64,000 bases of DNA from Xylocopilactobacillus apis (lineage in GTDB: Bacteria > Bacillota > Bacilli > Lactobacillales > Lactobacillaceae): NCBI RefSeq assembly GCF_033095965.1, contig NZ_AP026801.1:1-64000 (forward strand), in the 5' to 3' direction. This document shows positions 16,901 to 24,401 of this stretch, piece after piece. How positions within the stretch are numbered: position 1 is the stretch's first letter; every line of letters starts with the position of its first letter. The translations under genes were made by a program, and so were the position numbers. Below the pieces are notes generated by a model. The model was given only the letters and a program-made list of their open reading frames with translations, made no database searches and was not told where the DNA came from.

Positions 16901-18735
16901 CACAAGACTTCTCTGTAGGACCTGTTTCAACAGATATGGTTAGTGATCCTGGTGGAACCGACCTCACAATTAATGGAGTAACTTATCCAGCTTCGAAAGG
17001 AACTAATCCAGAAGTTAATGCTGAAAAGATTATCGAATTTACAGCTAAAAATAATGATCCTACCCAAAATCCCGCAAATCAATTAGCAGATCCTAAAGTT
17101 AAAAACGAATTCACAGCCGATAATGGTTACAAATTAGTTTCACTTGATGAAGCAGCTGAAAAGCAAGGAACAACAGTTGATGCTTTAGCAAACGAAGTTG
17201 CTAAAGTTACTGGTAAATCAGTTCAAACTGTTAAAAACACTAAATGGCTTGAAGCATCATTACCTCGTGTTAAAACAAACGCCGGTCAAGCTCGCATTAA
17301 CGTCGTTGTTTATGATAAAGAAGCAGTTCCTGCTCCTACTAAGCAAGATACAAAACCATCATTTTCAACTACAGATTTAAGCAGCGGAAATGATCCATTT
17401 AATGTAAGCTTACGTCCTTACACAACAACTTACGATGACGGTGCTGTTTTAAAAACATCAGACGTCCCTGATAGTTTTAAAAACTTGTTAAGCACAACTC
17501 TTACTGCTGGCAATCCAGATTTAGTTGACGCAACTGGTAAAGTTTCAACAAATAAATTACAGCAGATTCTTGTTAGTTCATTCCTTGGCAGCTGGCAGCA
17601 AAATGACGGCAGCTTTAACCAAACTGATTCTGGTTCTGGCGTAAGCTCCCCACTCTACTTGTATGGCGGTTTCGGAATTAGTAATTCTGATACTAAAAAT
17701 TCATACGCTCAATGGCCAATGGGTTACATTGATAACAGTGGCGATTATAACAACGCAATTAATAGTTTTTCCGGCGACTTTTACCGTGGAAGTGCAGACC
17801 TTAAAACAGCAGATGGCAAGACTACTATCAAAGGAATCCCCTTCTCTGCTCTAACAGCTGACGTCAGCAAATTAGATATTACAAAACCCGGTACTTATCC
17901 AGTAGTTTATACATATACTAACCCTGACAATGCTAAAGACACTGCAAGCATTACAGTACCAGTTACTGTTAGTGATGCATCAGCACCAGTTTTTGCCTTT
18001 CAAAATTCTAAAGATTCAACAATTAAGGTTGGTGAAAGCTTTAACCAGAATGACTACAAAGTTGTAGGCTCATGGGCAATTTTCAACAATTACAGCGGCG
18101 ACTACAGCAAGTTACCTAATTTTGAAGGCATTGCTAAAAACAGTGACGGAACACCACAAGTCACAGTTAGCGGAAATGTTGATACAAATACACCTGGGAT
18201 CTATCAGTTGACCTATAAAGCAGTAAGCACTAGTGGTGCAGTAACAACAATGGTTCGTAACGTTACAGTTTTACCGAAAGAATCAACAACAGACTGGACG
18301 ATGAATGATATGAAGGCAGTTGGATATATCAACTATACTCCAGGATATGGTATTATGGTTTACACTGCTCCAGCAACTGGTGCAAAAGGTCAGAGATTAG
18401 CTCACGGCACTTCATGGAAGATCAGTCAAAAAGCAGTTAATGCTAATGGCGACACTTTCTACAAGGTCGGAACTAATCAGTGGATCAATGGAAAATACGT
18501 AACATTCAGTCCAATTAATACAATAACTCCTCTCAAAGGTGAAGTTAAAATTGTCTATAAGAAAGGTTACGGTGTTAACCTTTGGAAGAGTGCTGGAACA
18601 ACTGGCGGCTTCTATACTGGTCGTAAATTAAAACACGGCACATCATGGAAGACAAGCGGTAAGCAGAACGGCTTCTATAAAGTCGGTAAGGATCAATGGA
18701 TTCAAGGCGACTACGCAAGTTATAAATCATATTAA
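13975..18735 (+). CDS. Large secreted SLAP-like surface protein, paralogue 2
   Basis: The protein has 1586 residues. The ATG at 13975 follows AAGGAGA with normal spacing; an upstream in-frame ATG lies over the -10 region and is unlikely. The signal peptide probably ends after VHA near residue 34. It has the same architecture as the gene at 9058: the N-terminal domain opening ENNWDYDVDNPG, a variable centre (about residues 360-890), then RFFVSQDFSVGPVS, KWLEASLPR, an Ig-like domain and two C-terminal SLAP/DUF5776-like repeats ending YASYKSY. The centre contains long Gly/Ser/Asn-rich loops not shared with paralogue 1. Its promoter carries a nested dyad, unlike the other copies. It probably attaches non-covalently to the wall; the ligand or role is unknown. 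Confidence 0.85.
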   Translation: MKFKVAGLASTALLLLSPITGAFTAAINTSTVHAENNWDYDVDNPGINSYDALLQNAGPSDGIVDWYPAKDALGDNPTGQELVKELIDLSIATNDSSSNARKVLFNDTVGNLNDIRSEYKTTYDKYPVALGFIAQILNFNNSKSGLGAKLEQDAVDGDQDPTDSDGNSVIAGKIKENPADHAAQIGKNVSDVLGSAFFGDPDDAYAQIYLNGYDNVSQNEANIIRESTSSITIVAQSKSTGKKATAIFKLNNKTLPKGADGMKLNNYVDNSVYALDNKNGNGEIAGLNMTTASQSTIDNLNFSKQSTFWASGTKNANAKDDGAGTIVVPRGTTAKQVAKLIADRKLDGNNSLRESAPMKAVQAAKMPADAGADNEIAGAPTGSNTWKDVSYDHFYESTGVAKANGSGSDSLYNFADSINTGINGPDNPAFSVFSTINENREYNGPFNSRNGWFGQSYNTTKMNTRMIDTNELFDPSKTGKFTNKSAASLPGVKQSEATPFDSDDVSLGHAKNMTDLKSKVAGVLDDNSEKATNVGKVTHLFQPSDYFKEAYDANHFVTNSPSLKDNNVDDIASKIANNGSFSGTDVNAQIKKSFTYETPVSAWLYKSYNNPYSTVVSSAGAKTVDGKTLDETVSTANSTVQPQEYLDLSNPNNQEAKDDPKNIKLSENISPIFVGNYNPSTYEFDATPSGTNPVFFWAGTFKKGLPSDSTNILTIDFNTMINGTSGSVGLPSVNTGNKIMIPAGTSGTLVKYGAVGSDTESYGSGSTTGKEIGQSTIDNSGIGIGTGKINGPGGLVINGSNQKWVMNGKNIGLENGLNGETLNFNNPYDKMEVWDNSQYFVQTWDKNKTTKEAQGDTFVPTDKPEPLIYNINITKDPNQAGGINSDSFEKKTLSAVDSPNFEAKYYYSGYFELAPDGSGDYTIKRFLIGNHLAQTAASTRAYFNSNLYNNPNGYFANDLSTGEAKTYTNNSRFFVSQDFSVGPVSTDMVSDPGGTDLTINGVTYPASKGTNPEVNAEKIIEFTAKNNDPTQNPANQLADPKVKNEFTADNGYKLVSLDEAAEKQGTTVDALANEVAKVTGKSVQTVKNTKWLEASLPRVKTNAGQARINVVVYDKEAVPAPTKQDTKPSFSTTDLSSGNDPFNVSLRPYTTTYDDGAVLKTSDVPDSFKNLLSTTLTAGNPDLVDATGKVSTNKLQQILVSSFLGSWQQNDGSFNQTDSGSGVSSPLYLYGGFGISNSDTKNSYAQWPMGYIDNSGDYNNAINSFSGDFYRGSADLKTADGKTTIKGIPFSALTADVSKLDITKPGTYPVVYTYTNPDNAKDTASITVPVTVSDASAPVFAFQNSKDSTIKVGESFNQNDYKVVGSWAIFNNYSGDYSKLPNFEGIAKNSDGTPQVTVSGNVDTNTPGIYQLTYKAVSTSGAVTTMVRNVTVLPKESTTDWTMNDMKAVGYINYTPGYGIMVYTAPATGAKGQRLAHGTSWKISQKAVNANGDTFYKVGTNQWINGKYVTFSPINTITPLKGEVKIVYKKGYGVNLWKSAGTTGGFYTGRKLKHGTSWKTSGKQNGFYKVGKDQWIQGDYASYKSY

Positions 18736-18771
18736 TACATTAAATTTCATAAATTCTCTACACGTTTAAGT

Positions 18772-18805
18772 AGGATTCGGGGCAACATACCGAGTCCTAT
18801 TTTTT
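18772..18805 (+). terminator. Terminator after paralogue 2 (shared type)
   Basis: AGGATTCGG (18772-18780) pairs with CCGAGTCCT (18790-18798), followed by a T run. Nearly the same hairpin follows the genes at 38134 and 45667. Confidence 0.85.
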
Positions 18806-18883
18806 ATAGAAGTGTAATTCTTGATCATAGAATATTATTATGCTATCCTAGTATTGCCAAAGTTTATGTATAGAATGGTTTTT

Positions 18884-18955
18884 TTATTTTTCTTTATGTT
18901 CTAGGATGGCTACGACGAGTAGACCAAAAATAGAAAAGTTAACACTTGGAATTTG
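18884..18955 (-). pseudogene. Degenerate Hol-Tox toxin copy
   Basis: This minus-strand stretch aligns with the three toxin copies that follow, sharing FQVL near the start and the AGCCATCCTAGAACA end, but a 4-nt deletion in the central Leu/Ser part throws the frame into a stop. The start region and ribosome site have also diverged. It is the oldest-looking member of the array. Confidence 0.65.
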
Positions 18956-18996
18956 CATTCCTTGAATAAGTTTGTTTTACATTATATAATTTAAGT

Positions 18997-19120
18997 ACAA
19001 AAAGAGCCGATGCGCTAACATCAGCTCCAATGTAAGCCGCTTCAAAGGCGGTGGCGATATTATAAAAATGGATTAAGCCATCCTATAAACTCTCCAAAGT
19101 TTTACATAGGACGGCTTTTT
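18997..19120 (+). ncRNA. Antisense antitoxin RNA, unit 1
   Basis: The promoter TTGAAT (18962-18967), 17 bp, TATAAT (18985-18990) predicts a start near 18997. The RNA holds a 5' hairpin (GAGC...GCTC type), a hairpin CCGC/GCGG around TTCAAAG, and ends at a strong terminator (19075-19086 with 19106-19117, then T run). Its 3' end abuts the stop of the convergent toxin gene, so the two transcripts should overlap through the terminator, as in Fst/par and TxpA/RatA systems. Transcript ends are predicted. Confidence 0.7.
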
Positions 19121-19121
19121 G

Positions 19122-19202
19122 TTATCTACTTTTGTGATCTAAAATGGCTACGATAAGTAGACCAAACGAGATCAGCAGAGTTAACACTTGGAACGTATCC
19201 AA
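19122..19202 (-). CDS. Hol-Tox (putative holin-like) type I toxin, copy 1
   Basis: A 26-residue peptide starts at TTG (19202) with AAAGGAAC upstream and normal spacing. After the short head DTFQ it has one hydrophobic helix (VLTLLISFGLLIVAIL) and a charged tail DHKSR. The LxxLISFGxLIxAIL core is the pattern of the Lactobacillales putative holin-like toxin family. Such peptides insert in the membrane and are controlled by the convergent antisense RNA. An extended -10 TATACT on the minus strand near 19295 can drive it. A longer overlapping frame (to 19335) encodes no recognisable protein and is rejected. Confidence 0.8.
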   Translation of the reverse strand: MDTFQVLTLLISFGLLIVAILDHKSR

Positions 19203-19359
19203 GAATGCTGTTCCTTTCTATAAGATTTAGGTTCATAAAACCACCACCTTTCGAAATTTCACAGCCACCGCCCTCAAAACTTCTTACTGAATTAGTATAC
19301 CAAATGATAATTTTATAGAAGCGCTTGAAGAACAATCCATTACATTATATAATTTAGGT

Positions 19360-19484
19360 ATAAAAAGAGCCGATGCTCAAACACCAGCTCCAGTGTAAGC
19401 CGCTTCAAAGGCGGTGGCTCATTATATTAGATTAGTAAAATCGTCCTATAAACTGACCCAAGTTTAGGTAGGACGGTTTTTTTT
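19360..19484 (+). ncRNA. Antisense antitoxin RNA, unit 2
   Basis: The promoter TTGAAG (19325-19330), 17 bp, TATAAT (19348-19353) predicts a start near 19360. It has the same hairpin order as unit 1 and a terminator pairing ATCGTCCTA (about 19440) with TAGGACGGT (about 19469), followed by eight or more T residues. Confidence 0.7.
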
Positions 19485-19563
19485 ATTTTTCTTTGTGTTC
19501 CAGAATGGCTACGATGAGTAGACCAAACGAGAACAGCAAAGATAAAACTTGGAACGTATCCAA
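19483..19563 (-). CDS. Hol-Tox type I toxin, copy 2 (ribosome site lost)
   Basis: The 26-codon frame is intact (TTG start, DTFQ head, hydrophobic core VLSLLFSFGLLIVAIL, tail EHKEK). The leader differs from copies 1 and 3: where those have AAAGGAA before the start, this copy has a diverged sequence with no purine-rich site. It may therefore be silent, or translated poorly. The matched antisense RNA promoter is intact. Confidence 0.65.
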   Translation of the reverse strand: MDTFQVLSLLFSFGLLIVAILEHKEK

Positions 19564-19720
19564 GACGTTGCGCCAATAACAAAGATTTAGGTTCATAAAA
19601 CCACCACCTTTCGAAATTTCACAGCCACCGCCCTCAAAACTTCTTACTGAATTAGTATACCAAAATGATAATTCTATAGAAATACTTGAAGAACAATGGA
19701 TTACATTATATAATTTAAGT

Positions 19721-19845
19721 ACAAAAAGAGCTGGTGCGGTAACACCAGCTCCAGTGTAAGCCGCTTCAAAGGCGGTGACTAAATTTATAAAACTTACAGT
19801 CGTCCTATAAACTTGTCAAAGTTTTTGTATAGGACGGCTTTTTTC
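19721..19845 (+). ncRNA. Antisense antitoxin RNA, unit 3
   Basis: The promoter TTGAAG (19686-19691), 17 bp, TATAAT (19709-19714) predicts a start near 19721. The RNA ends at a terminator formed by GTCGTCCTAT (from about 19799) and ATAGGACGGC (about 19829-19838) plus six T residues. Confidence 0.7.
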
Positions 19846-19846
19846 G

Positions 19847-19927
19847 TTATCTGTTTTTCTGATCTAGAATGGCTACGACGAGTAGACCAAACGAGAACAG
19901 CAAAGATAATACCTGGAACGTATCCAA
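19847..19927 (-). CDS. Hol-Tox type I toxin, copy 3
   Basis: This is a 26-residue peptide from TTG (19927) with AAAGGAAAC upstream. The hydrophobic core VLSLLFSFGLLVVAIL is followed by the tail DQKNR. It has the strongest ribosome site in the array and an intact antisense partner, so it is the most likely functional copy here. The longer overlapping frame to 20003 looks like a shadow of its leader. Confidence 0.8.
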   Translation of the reverse strand: MDTFQVLSLLFSFGLLVVAILDQKNR

Positions 19928-20051
19928 GACGCTGTTTCCTTTCCATAAGATTTAGGTTCATAAAAACCACCACCTTTCGAAATTTCACAGCCACCGCCCT
20001 CAAAACTTCTTACTGAAATAGTATACCAAAATGATAATTTTATAGAAGTGC

Positions 20052-20107
20052 TTGAAGAACGATATATAATTTAAGTACAAAAAGAGCCGGTGCTGCAACA
20101 CCAGCTC
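20052..20107. terminator. Remnant antisense-RNA start reused as terminator of the BspA gene
   Basis: A fourth antisense promoter is present as TTGAAG (20052-20057) and TATAAT (20065-20070), but the spacer is only 7 bp rather than 17, so it should be dead. The 5' hairpin GAGCCGGTG/CACCAGCTC (20084-20107) remains. On the minus strand this hairpin is followed by five T residues, so it can terminate the BspA-type transcript that ends at 20144. Confidence 0.65.
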
Positions 20108-20143
20108 AACTTAGTCCACTTGCCTCATAATTTCTCAAATTCA

Positions 20144-22981
20144 TTAAATTCCAGAATCGTTTACGAGCGTAAATGTAACTTGACCAGTATAGTGACCGGT
20201 TGCTGGAATATCAATTGGGTTAGTTTTAATTGCTAAATTCCAAGGTATTGAAATATTATCTTGATAACCTGCACCCGCAGCACCCGTGTGAACGGTTTGT
20301 GCAGTTGAAGTTAAATTGTACTTATTGCCAGTGTCTGTATCGTAAAACCAAAGAGGGTTTCCACTAATGGATTTAGTCGAGTCCGTATCCAATTGCATTG
20401 GTTTAGTAACAGAGGCTTCAATCTTCCAAGTTTTACCTTGACGAGCATTTCTTGTATCAGTTTCGGTGAAAGTCTGGTTAGTGCTTTTCACTTCTTTATT
20501 GGTAAACGCTGGTTTTTGGAATCCAAAATCAATTAATGCATAAGTATAAAATGTTTGCCATCCAGTTTGATCCCAGACATAAGTTCTAACGTCGCGACGG
20601 GTTACAGAATCAGTCGTAATTTGACTCGCTTTAAGAGTTGGTCCCTTAGGATCGTGAGGCGTTCCTCCGGTACCTAATTCCTGCCATTGTGGATTAGTAG
20701 CATAGTAAATTGGTGTTGGCTGATCCAAATCGTTGATTTGAGTTCCGCGAACTGGATCGGTAAGTAGAGCTTCTTCAATTACTGAATTCGGTCCAAGCGT
20801 TAATTTCCAAAGAGAGGGAGTATTTTTAGTAATCCAAGTACGAAGGTAACCGGGAGTTCTCCTGATATTAAAACTACTTAAATCCAAACTAGTTAATTTG
20901 GTACAACTCTGAAATAAACTATTGAAATTATCGACTTTATTAGTGTTCCAATGATTTACATCTATACTAGTTAATCCTGCACAACCAGAAAACATTCCAT
21001 TAATATTTGTAGAATTACTAGTGTCAAAGTGACTAACGTCCAATTCTTTCAAAGCGGAACAATCAGCAAACATAAGTTGCATATTTGTCACCTTACTAGT
21101 ATCAAACTTACTAACGTCCAAACTTTTTAATACGTAGCATAGTCTGAACATCTGAGCCATGTTAGTTACTTTATTTGTTTTAAACTTATCCGGATCAAAT
21201 TTTAAATCGGTCATTTTTCCGCACCAATAAAACATATATTGCATATCGGTTACTTCACTAGTGTCAAAGTTTAAAATATCTAAATTAGTAAACTGCTTGC
21301 AATAAGCAAACATGTAAGCCATATTAGTCACGTGAGTAGTGTCAAAACCTGTTACGTTAACTGATAATAAATTCATGCAGCCATTAAATAGTCCTGCCAT
21401 ATTAGTTACTTTACTGGTATTAAAATGACTTACATCGATATTAGTTAATAATTGGCACGTAGCAAACATCGAAGCAATATTAGTAACTTGGCTGGTATCA
21501 AAATTAGATACATCTAAACCAGTTAATGATGAATCACGATAAAACATTCCAGCCATATTAGTAACCTTACTGGTATCAAAATGTTCAACATGTAAAGAAG
21601 TTAGTGAATCACAGCTTTGAAACATATATTGCATATCAGTTACTTGACTGGTATCGAAATGAGATACATCTAAACTAGTTAACAACTGACAACCATTAAA
21701 CATGGATGCCATATTAGTTACTTCACTAGTATCAAGCATTTCTAGTCCTTCAATAGATGTCATTTTGCGTAATGGTGAAAACAGTTTGATTAACGATCCT
21801 CTTGCTGTAACTCCGGGTGAAATTATTGCTTTAACTATTTCTGTATTGAGTACACTATGTTTTGGATACCATGGCCAATCCTGTTGAGTATAACCGCTAG
21901 TATCAACCCAATTGACATGATCTCGATCCCAGTTAAGTTCGTGAGGATAGATTGTTAAAACATTATTACTATCAACGTTCCACCAAAGATAATCACTCAA
22001 ATTAATCGTCTGCATTTTAGCAGGATCAAAATTATTGTTTTTGTCTACTGCGATCACATGCAGATACTTGTTAATCCCGTCGGCGCGGTTTACATTAACC
22101 GTTCCCGACCCAGTCCCATCCGGCATTAAATTAAGATTAGAGACCTCGCCATTTACATCTTTGATTGGAGTTACTACACCATTAGGATTATTGTCAATTT
22201 GATAAACATATCCTTTTAAACCGCTGGTGATCGTCGATTTAACCACGTCTGAGTATTTAGTGGCACTTGCTGTTTTGGCTTTTACTCGGTAAAAATAATC
22301 TGTTCCCAGATCAGCGGCCTTAATCGTAATAGTTGCTTTATCATTATCGGTTGTTACTGTTGTCGTCGGCTTTTCCGGCGCGGCACTGTCTTTAACTGTA
22401 TGGTCCTCACCATGAGTGGTCATATTTAGGGTGCTGGTATAGTAAATCATATTAGCAATAATCTTTGCTTCATCAGGTGTACAGGCACTCATCCCGTTGA
22501 AAATCGAATGACCAGTTTGGATCATCGCATAATTGTTTTTGGTAACGAGATAGAAATTATTATCAGCAATTCGATGCCCATCATCACCAGGTACTTGATT
22601 ATTATTTTCATCAAGATAATTAATATCTTTCGCTTCTCCAGCAAAAGAAAACGGCGGTTCGTATTCCATCCACTTTTGTGCCCCGCCTTGATATAAATAG
22701 TATTGGCCGGACGAATGCGAGAATTTGATTTCCAATGTCTGATCTAACGTAAATTTATATGGGTATTGATTTAAAAATCCATCCATTGAAAATTTAACTT
22801 TAGTTGAGCCTAACCCAACGTTTCCCCCACTGCTGGGATATCCTGGCAATATTTTTAATCCTAGACTAGGACCAAATTGAGCTAAATATGTATGAGGATA
22901 ATATACTGTATCGTGCCCCAAGATAATTGAACGTCCAGTTTGACCGTAAGCAACTGTTGCTGCATACGAAGTTGCGTTCAA
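20144..22981 (-). CDS. BspA-type LRR / WxL-like surface protein, 3' part after a frameshift
   Basis: A 945-codon frame starts at TTG (22981), overlapping the stop of the upstream frame by 4 bp, with no ribosome site. Residues about 1-170 continue an N-terminal domain whose first half lies in the 22978-23634 frame (GRSIILGHDTVYYPHTY). A Thr-rich fibronectin-like stretch follows. From about residue 400 come some ten BspA/DUF285 leucine-rich repeats of the form DTSxVTNMxxMFxxCxxLTxLDVSxF. The end (KTWKIEAS and GHYTGQVTFTLV) looks like a WxL-like wall-binding domain. BspA LRR proteins are secreted and often bind host or wall ligands. With the preceding frame it is most simply one gene broken by a one-base slip. 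Confidence 0.8.
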   Translation of the reverse strand: MNATSYAATVAYGQTGRSIILGHDTVYYPHTYLAQFGPSLGLKILPGYPSSGGNVGLGSTKVKFSMDGFLNQYPYKFTLDQTLEIKFSHSSGQYYLYQGGAQKWMEYEPPFSFAGEAKDINYLDENNNQVPGDDGHRIADNNFYLVTKNNYAMIQTGHSIFNGMSACTPDEAKIIANMIYYTSTLNMTTHGEDHTVKDSAAPEKPTTTVTTDNDKATITIKAADLGTDYFYRVKAKTASATKYSDVVKSTITSGLKGYVYQIDNNPNGVVTPIKDVNGEVSNLNLMPDGTGSGTVNVNRADGINKYLHVIAVDKNNNFDPAKMQTINLSDYLWWNVDSNNVLTIYPHELNWDRDHVNWVDTSGYTQQDWPWYPKHSVLNTEIVKAIISPGVTARGSLIKLFSPLRKMTSIEGLEMLDTSEVTNMASMFNGCQLLTSLDVSHFDTSQVTDMQYMFQSCDSLTSLHVEHFDTSKVTNMAGMFYRDSSLTGLDVSNFDTSQVTNIASMFATCQLLTNIDVSHFNTSKVTNMAGLFNGCMNLLSVNVTGFDTTHVTNMAYMFAYCKQFTNLDILNFDTSEVTDMQYMFYWCGKMTDLKFDPDKFKTNKVTNMAQMFRLCYVLKSLDVSKFDTSKVTNMQLMFADCSALKELDVSHFDTSNSTNINGMFSGCAGLTSIDVNHWNTNKVDNFNSLFQSCTKLTSLDLSSFNIRRTPGYLRTWITKNTPSLWKLTLGPNSVIEEALLTDPVRGTQINDLDQPTPIYYATNPQWQELGTGGTPHDPKGPTLKASQITTDSVTRRDVRTYVWDQTGWQTFYTYALIDFGFQKPAFTNKEVKSTNQTFTETDTRNARQGKTWKIEASVTKPMQLDTDSTKSISGNPLWFYDTDTGNKYNLTSTAQTVHTGAAGAGYQDNISIPWNLAIKTNPIDIPATGHYTGQVTFTLVNDSGI

Positions 22982-23634
22982 ATCGTTGTTAGGTCCATTC
23001 CCCCGTTACCATCTTCAGAACCGAAATAGACACCGTCATACTGATAATTTCCTGCTGCGTCTTTTAAGTACTGATTGGGATTACTGTTAAAATCAGCGAA
23101 AGACACTGGCACAACGTTAATTAACCCCATCGAAACAGGCTGCCCCGTACCAGGATCAATTTGATTCATCCAAGTCTGAAGGTAATTACAGTTATCGGGG
23201 TAGACATTAAGAATCGTTATGTGTTTACCGTAATTAGTGGGCGGAATTTGCCATAAAGCATCATTGGTTGGCAGAGTTGAGTCATTAGTTCGTTGAATCA
23301 CGTAACCATCAGAAATATCAGGGACACTGTCCCAGTCTAAAACCTCAAATGGCTGATTAGAAACATTGATCTGATTATCAACTTTGAGGCGAAAATCGTT
23401 AGTTTTGACAACTGTTCCAAGAGTTTGAGGACTAACGCCGCTTCGTCCCTGAGGCATTAATTTACCCTTTTGTGACAAAGATTTAGCTGAATTGGCTGAA
23501 GTTTTGCTTGAGTTATTTGATGACGTTAAATTATCAGCACGACTGTTTTCTCTAGGCATGATACTACTAAAGGCAAACAATACCATAAATCCCACGATGA
23601 AAATTAATGGCAGCTTTGCTTTTTTCCAATTCAT
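22978..23634 (-). CDS. BspA-type surface protein, 5' part with signal sequence
   Basis: The 218-residue frame starts at an ATG with AAAGGA upstream. It has an N-terminal KKAKLP charge and a hydrophobic segment (about residues 8-25), then a Ser/Asn-rich linker and the first half of an extracellular domain ending VYFGSEDGNGG. The next expected segment (roughly NDLNATSYAATVA, then GRSIILGHD) is found in the overlapping downstream frame. Adding one base to the run of five C residues at 23000-23004 (G on the coding strand) would join both into a protein of about 1160 residues. Either the locus is a pseudogene, phase-variable, or carries a sequencing error. Confidence 0.8.
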   Translation of the reverse strand: MNWKKAKLPLIFIVGFMVLFAFSSIMPRENSRADNLTSSNNSSKTSANSAKSLSQKGKLMPQGRSGVSPQTLGTVVKTNDFRLKVDNQINVSNQPFEVLDWDSVPDISDGYVIQRTNDSTLPTNDALWQIPPTNYGKHITILNVYPDNCNYLQTWMNQIDPGTGQPVSMGLINVVPVSFADFNSNPNQYLKDAAGNYQYDGVYFGSEDGNGGMDLTTI

Positions 23635-23818
23635 TAATAAATCCTTTCAGTTGTGAAAAATTGTCTTTAACCCGATTCTAACATCCCGTTAGGGTTCTTT
23701 TTATTTACCTTTTAAAAAAAAATTTATCAAAAACCTAGAAATCTTATTTTTTATGATTGGATTAATTAAAAGCTCGGAAGCATTCAAATAACGGACGTGT
23801 TTCTTCATATTAAATGTG

Positions 23819-23841
23819 TTCAGCGTAAGCTGAATTTTTTT
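23819..23841 (+). terminator. Short terminator upstream of DUF1659
   Basis: TTCAGC (23819-23824) pairs with GCTGAA (23829-23834) across a GTAA loop, then seven T residues. It shields the following promoter from upstream transcription. The remaining gap from 23642 holds an imperfect CTAAC/GTTAG repeat near 23680 and otherwise nothing I can name. Confidence 0.7.
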
Positions 23842-23842
23842 A

Positions 23843-23913
23843 TTTTAGGGCTAAAGTTTTCGGTAGTTCATACGATATATATAGTGTAAGAGGCAGCGGC
23901 CGAGTCATCTTAC
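23843..23913 (+). promoter_or_regulatory. Conserved alternative-sigma-like promoter and leader hairpin
   Basis: The block starting TTTAGGGCTAAAGTTTT (about 23845) and running through TCATACGATATAT to GTGTAAGA (about 23891) recurs almost base for base at about 31482-31530 before the divergent sigma-factor gene. No standard TTGACA box is present. GTAAGA (23886-23891) then pairs with TCTTAC (23908-23913), giving a leader hairpin. Shared sequence at two unlinked loci suggests a common transcription factor or sigma factor. The site is 27 bp upstream of the DUF1659 start (23913 to 23940). Confidence 0.6.
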
Positions 23914-23939
23914 GAAAATAAAACAGAAGGAGTATTGAA

Positions 23940-24131
23940 ATGTCTAAGGTTTTAAAAACTAATTTACAGGTAACTTTGGTTAAAGGAGCAGATAGAAAAA
24001 CTAAAACTTTTTCTAATGTCGTTGCAGGAGTTGACGATGTAAAGGCACAAAAGTTAGGACAAGTTGTCGCTAGTCTTTCACCAAACGCTAGTCTCGAACA
24101 AGTTAGAGCTGTTGAAACAAAGGAATTTTAA
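23940..24131 (+). CDS. DUF1659 family protein
   Basis: A 63-residue protein with AGAAGGAG upstream. The stretches LQVTLVKGADRKTKTFSNV and QKLGQVVASLS match the small DUF1659 family, common in Firmicutes and nearly always paired with DUF2922. No biochemical role is known to me. It has no signal peptide. The next gene begins 11 bp downstream and carries its own ribosome site, indicating one operon. The promoter region carries the same block as the sigma-factor locus. Confidence 0.85.
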   Translation: MSKVLKTNLQVTLVKGADRKTKTFSNVVAGVDDVKAQKLGQVVASLSPNASLEQVRAVETKEF

Positions 24132-24142
24132 GGAGGAGTCAA

Positions 24143-24370
24143 ATGGCAAAAGTATTACAATTGAAGTTTAAAAATGAAGCTGGCAAGAACACAAGTATGA
24201 GTTTCACTTATGTGAACGATAATTTATCTCGTGAGACCGTTGCAAAAGCAATGGAAGATCTTGCTGCTCTAGATTTATTTAAGGACAAAGACGGAAATCT
24301 TCTTTATAAGACACCCGTATCTGCAAAATATGTTGAAACGACAGAAACAGAAGTCGTTCCAGCAAACTAA
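24143..24370 (+). CDS. DUF2922 family protein
   Basis: A 75-residue protein with AAGGAGG before the ATG. The beta-strand start MAKVLQLKFKNEAGK and the following SFTYVNDNLSRETVAKAMEDLAAL are typical of DUF2922. The function is unknown; the DUF1659-DUF2922 pair is a stable two-gene unit in Bacilli. A strong terminator follows, so the operon contains just these two genes. Confidence 0.85.
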   Translation: MAKVLQLKFKNEAGKNTSMSFTYVNDNLSRETVAKAMEDLAALDLFKDKDGNLLYKTPVSAKYVETTETEVVPAN

Positions 24371-24401
24371 CTATAAAAACTAAATTCCAAATTAAACATT
24401 G

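Larger units (their letters stand above)
18840..20107. repeat. Tandem array of type I toxin-antitoxin units (unit about 360 bp)
   Basis: The same module recurs head to tail: an antisense RNA promoter and hairpins on the plus strand, a shared bidirectional terminator, then a 26-codon toxin on the minus strand with its own leader. The antisense -10 boxes TATAAT are at 18985, 19348, 19709 and 20065. The first toxin remnant (18884-18955) and the last antisense start (20052-20107) are incomplete, leaving three near-complete units between them. Within units, stretches such as ACCACCACCTTTCGAAATTT and CCTCAAAACTTCTTACTGAA are identical or nearly so, indicating recent tandem duplication. Confidence 0.85.

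Noticed and set aside
19126-19335. 69-codon minus-strand frame over toxin copy 1
   Set aside because: It runs in a different frame from the hydrophobic toxin; the TTG-started 26-codon frame has the ribosome site and the Hol-Tox pattern.
19794-20003. 69-codon minus-strand frame over toxin copy 3
   Set aside because: Same situation as for copy 1: the shorter frame matches the known toxin family.
18840-20107. Possible CRISPR array
   Set aside because: The repeat unit is about 360 bp and contains promoters, hairpins and short coding frames; there are no short direct repeats with unique spacers and no cas genes.
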